Source: Liolophura sinensis
Lineage: Eukaryota; Mollusca; Polyplacophora; Chitonida; Chitonidae
Length of the DNA: 64,000 nucleotides
Direction of reading: 5' to 3'
Assembly (NCBI RefSeq): GCF_032854445.1
Contig: NC_088300.1
Location: forward strand, 48,725,682 to 48,789,681
Each line of letters opens with the position of its first letter. The first letter of the stretch is position 1. A model generated the notes under the pieces. That model had not been told where the DNA came from and did not search any database. It worked only from the letters and a program-made list of their open reading frames with translations. Below, one piece after another: positions 63,365-64,000 of this stretch. A program made the translations under genes and the position numbers.

Positions 63365-64000
63365 TCACAAGAGCAAGTGAAACAGTCACAACAGTGGGTG
63401 AGACGGTCACAACAGTGAGTAAGACAGTCACAACAATGGGTGAAATATTAACTCCTGTGATCGACCCAATGATTTAGGTGTTAAAGGTAACAACGGCAGG
63501 TCACAGCAGGTGACGGTCACAACATGAGTCGAGAGACTATTCCAACAGTGAATGGGAGAAATGAGAATAATTGGGCGTGCAGTTTGTGAAGTACTCGTTC
63601 CCTGTTCATTTTCATACATATAGTGGTAACAGATTCTACACCTTATTGTGATTACATGTAGATTGCAGCGGTTCGACGAACAGCAGACGGTATTTGCTGC
63701 TCTTCTAGTTTGGCCTTCTTAGTGACAACATCTGATAATGCAAGAGGATACGTAAACTGCACAATGAAATTCTACTGATTGGAGCATTACTTCCGAATCG
63801 GTGTTTCTAACTTTCGCAGTTTTGATCGTCTGTTTTCTAGAGTGCCGTGAGCGATTATAAAACAGGCATCCTTTAAGAAAATAGGTCGTAATGTGTCTCC
63901 GTGGACGATAGCACAGATTAAATGTAAAAGATTTGAACTTTGATTGTTGACCTATAAATATATATTTTAAACAATGTATATATCACTGGTGTATATATAT

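Larger units (their letters stand above)
62856..63450 (+). repeat. 21-bp minisatellite split by a SINE
   Basis: Units like 'agtgggtgagacagtcacaa' plus 'c' occupy about 62856-62988 and 63365-63450, with individual base changes. A family B SINE separates the halves. Confidence 0.88.

Overview
The window is animal nuclear DNA: AT-rich, with small phase-correct exons split by GT-AG introns and many short interspersed repeats. Protein matches are all to conserved metazoan genes. Two tRNA-derived SINE families are of a type I associate with molluscs (head ending in 'gactgagccacggaggcc', and a 'gagtacgacgttaaacccc' tail). My best guess is a mollusc, gastropod or bivalve. No rRNA, intact tRNA, CRISPR, operon, LTR element or viral gene was seen.

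Layout. (1) 387-14926 (+): the last 23 visible exons of a HERC1-type giant HECT ubiquitin ligase (WD40, seven-bladed RCC1, HECT), open at the left edge. (2) 14927-19733: its 3'UTR and a convergent intergenic region with SINEs. (3) 19734-27978 (-): SUCLG1, the alpha subunit of mitochondrial succinyl-CoA ligase, nine exons, one of them a base short. (4) 28061-31454 (+): GOLGA7/GCP16, five exons, head-to-head with SUCLG1; the two start codons are only 82 bp apart. (5) 31455-37838: gene-free, mostly MITE and SINE debris. (6) 37839-42359 (-): PLPBP (PROSC), the PLP homeostasis protein, eight exons. (7) 43892-57481 (+): the orthologue of human KIAA2013, a two-pass membrane protein of unknown function, 15 exons. 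(8) 57482-64000: gene-free, with MITEs, a minisatellite and a SINE.

The genes are unrelated housekeeping genes and show no joint pathway. The strongest unexplained pattern is that exon edges, including their splice sites, have been tandemly amplified. In HERC1 this affects the donor side of one exon (75 bp x 9), the acceptor side of another (about 8 degenerate copies) and the tail of the stop-codon exon (about 98-100 bp x 7, plus one longer decayed copy). In KIAA2013 it affects a donor (71 bp x 15). Two other minisatellites, in a PLPBP intron and at the right end, have SINEs inserted in them. At least four MITE families with clear terminal inverted repeats are also scattered through the window.

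All coordinates and reading frames were worked out by eye. Exon edges rest on GT-AG signals, phase continuity and remembered vertebrate protein sequences; no alignment or database search was run.
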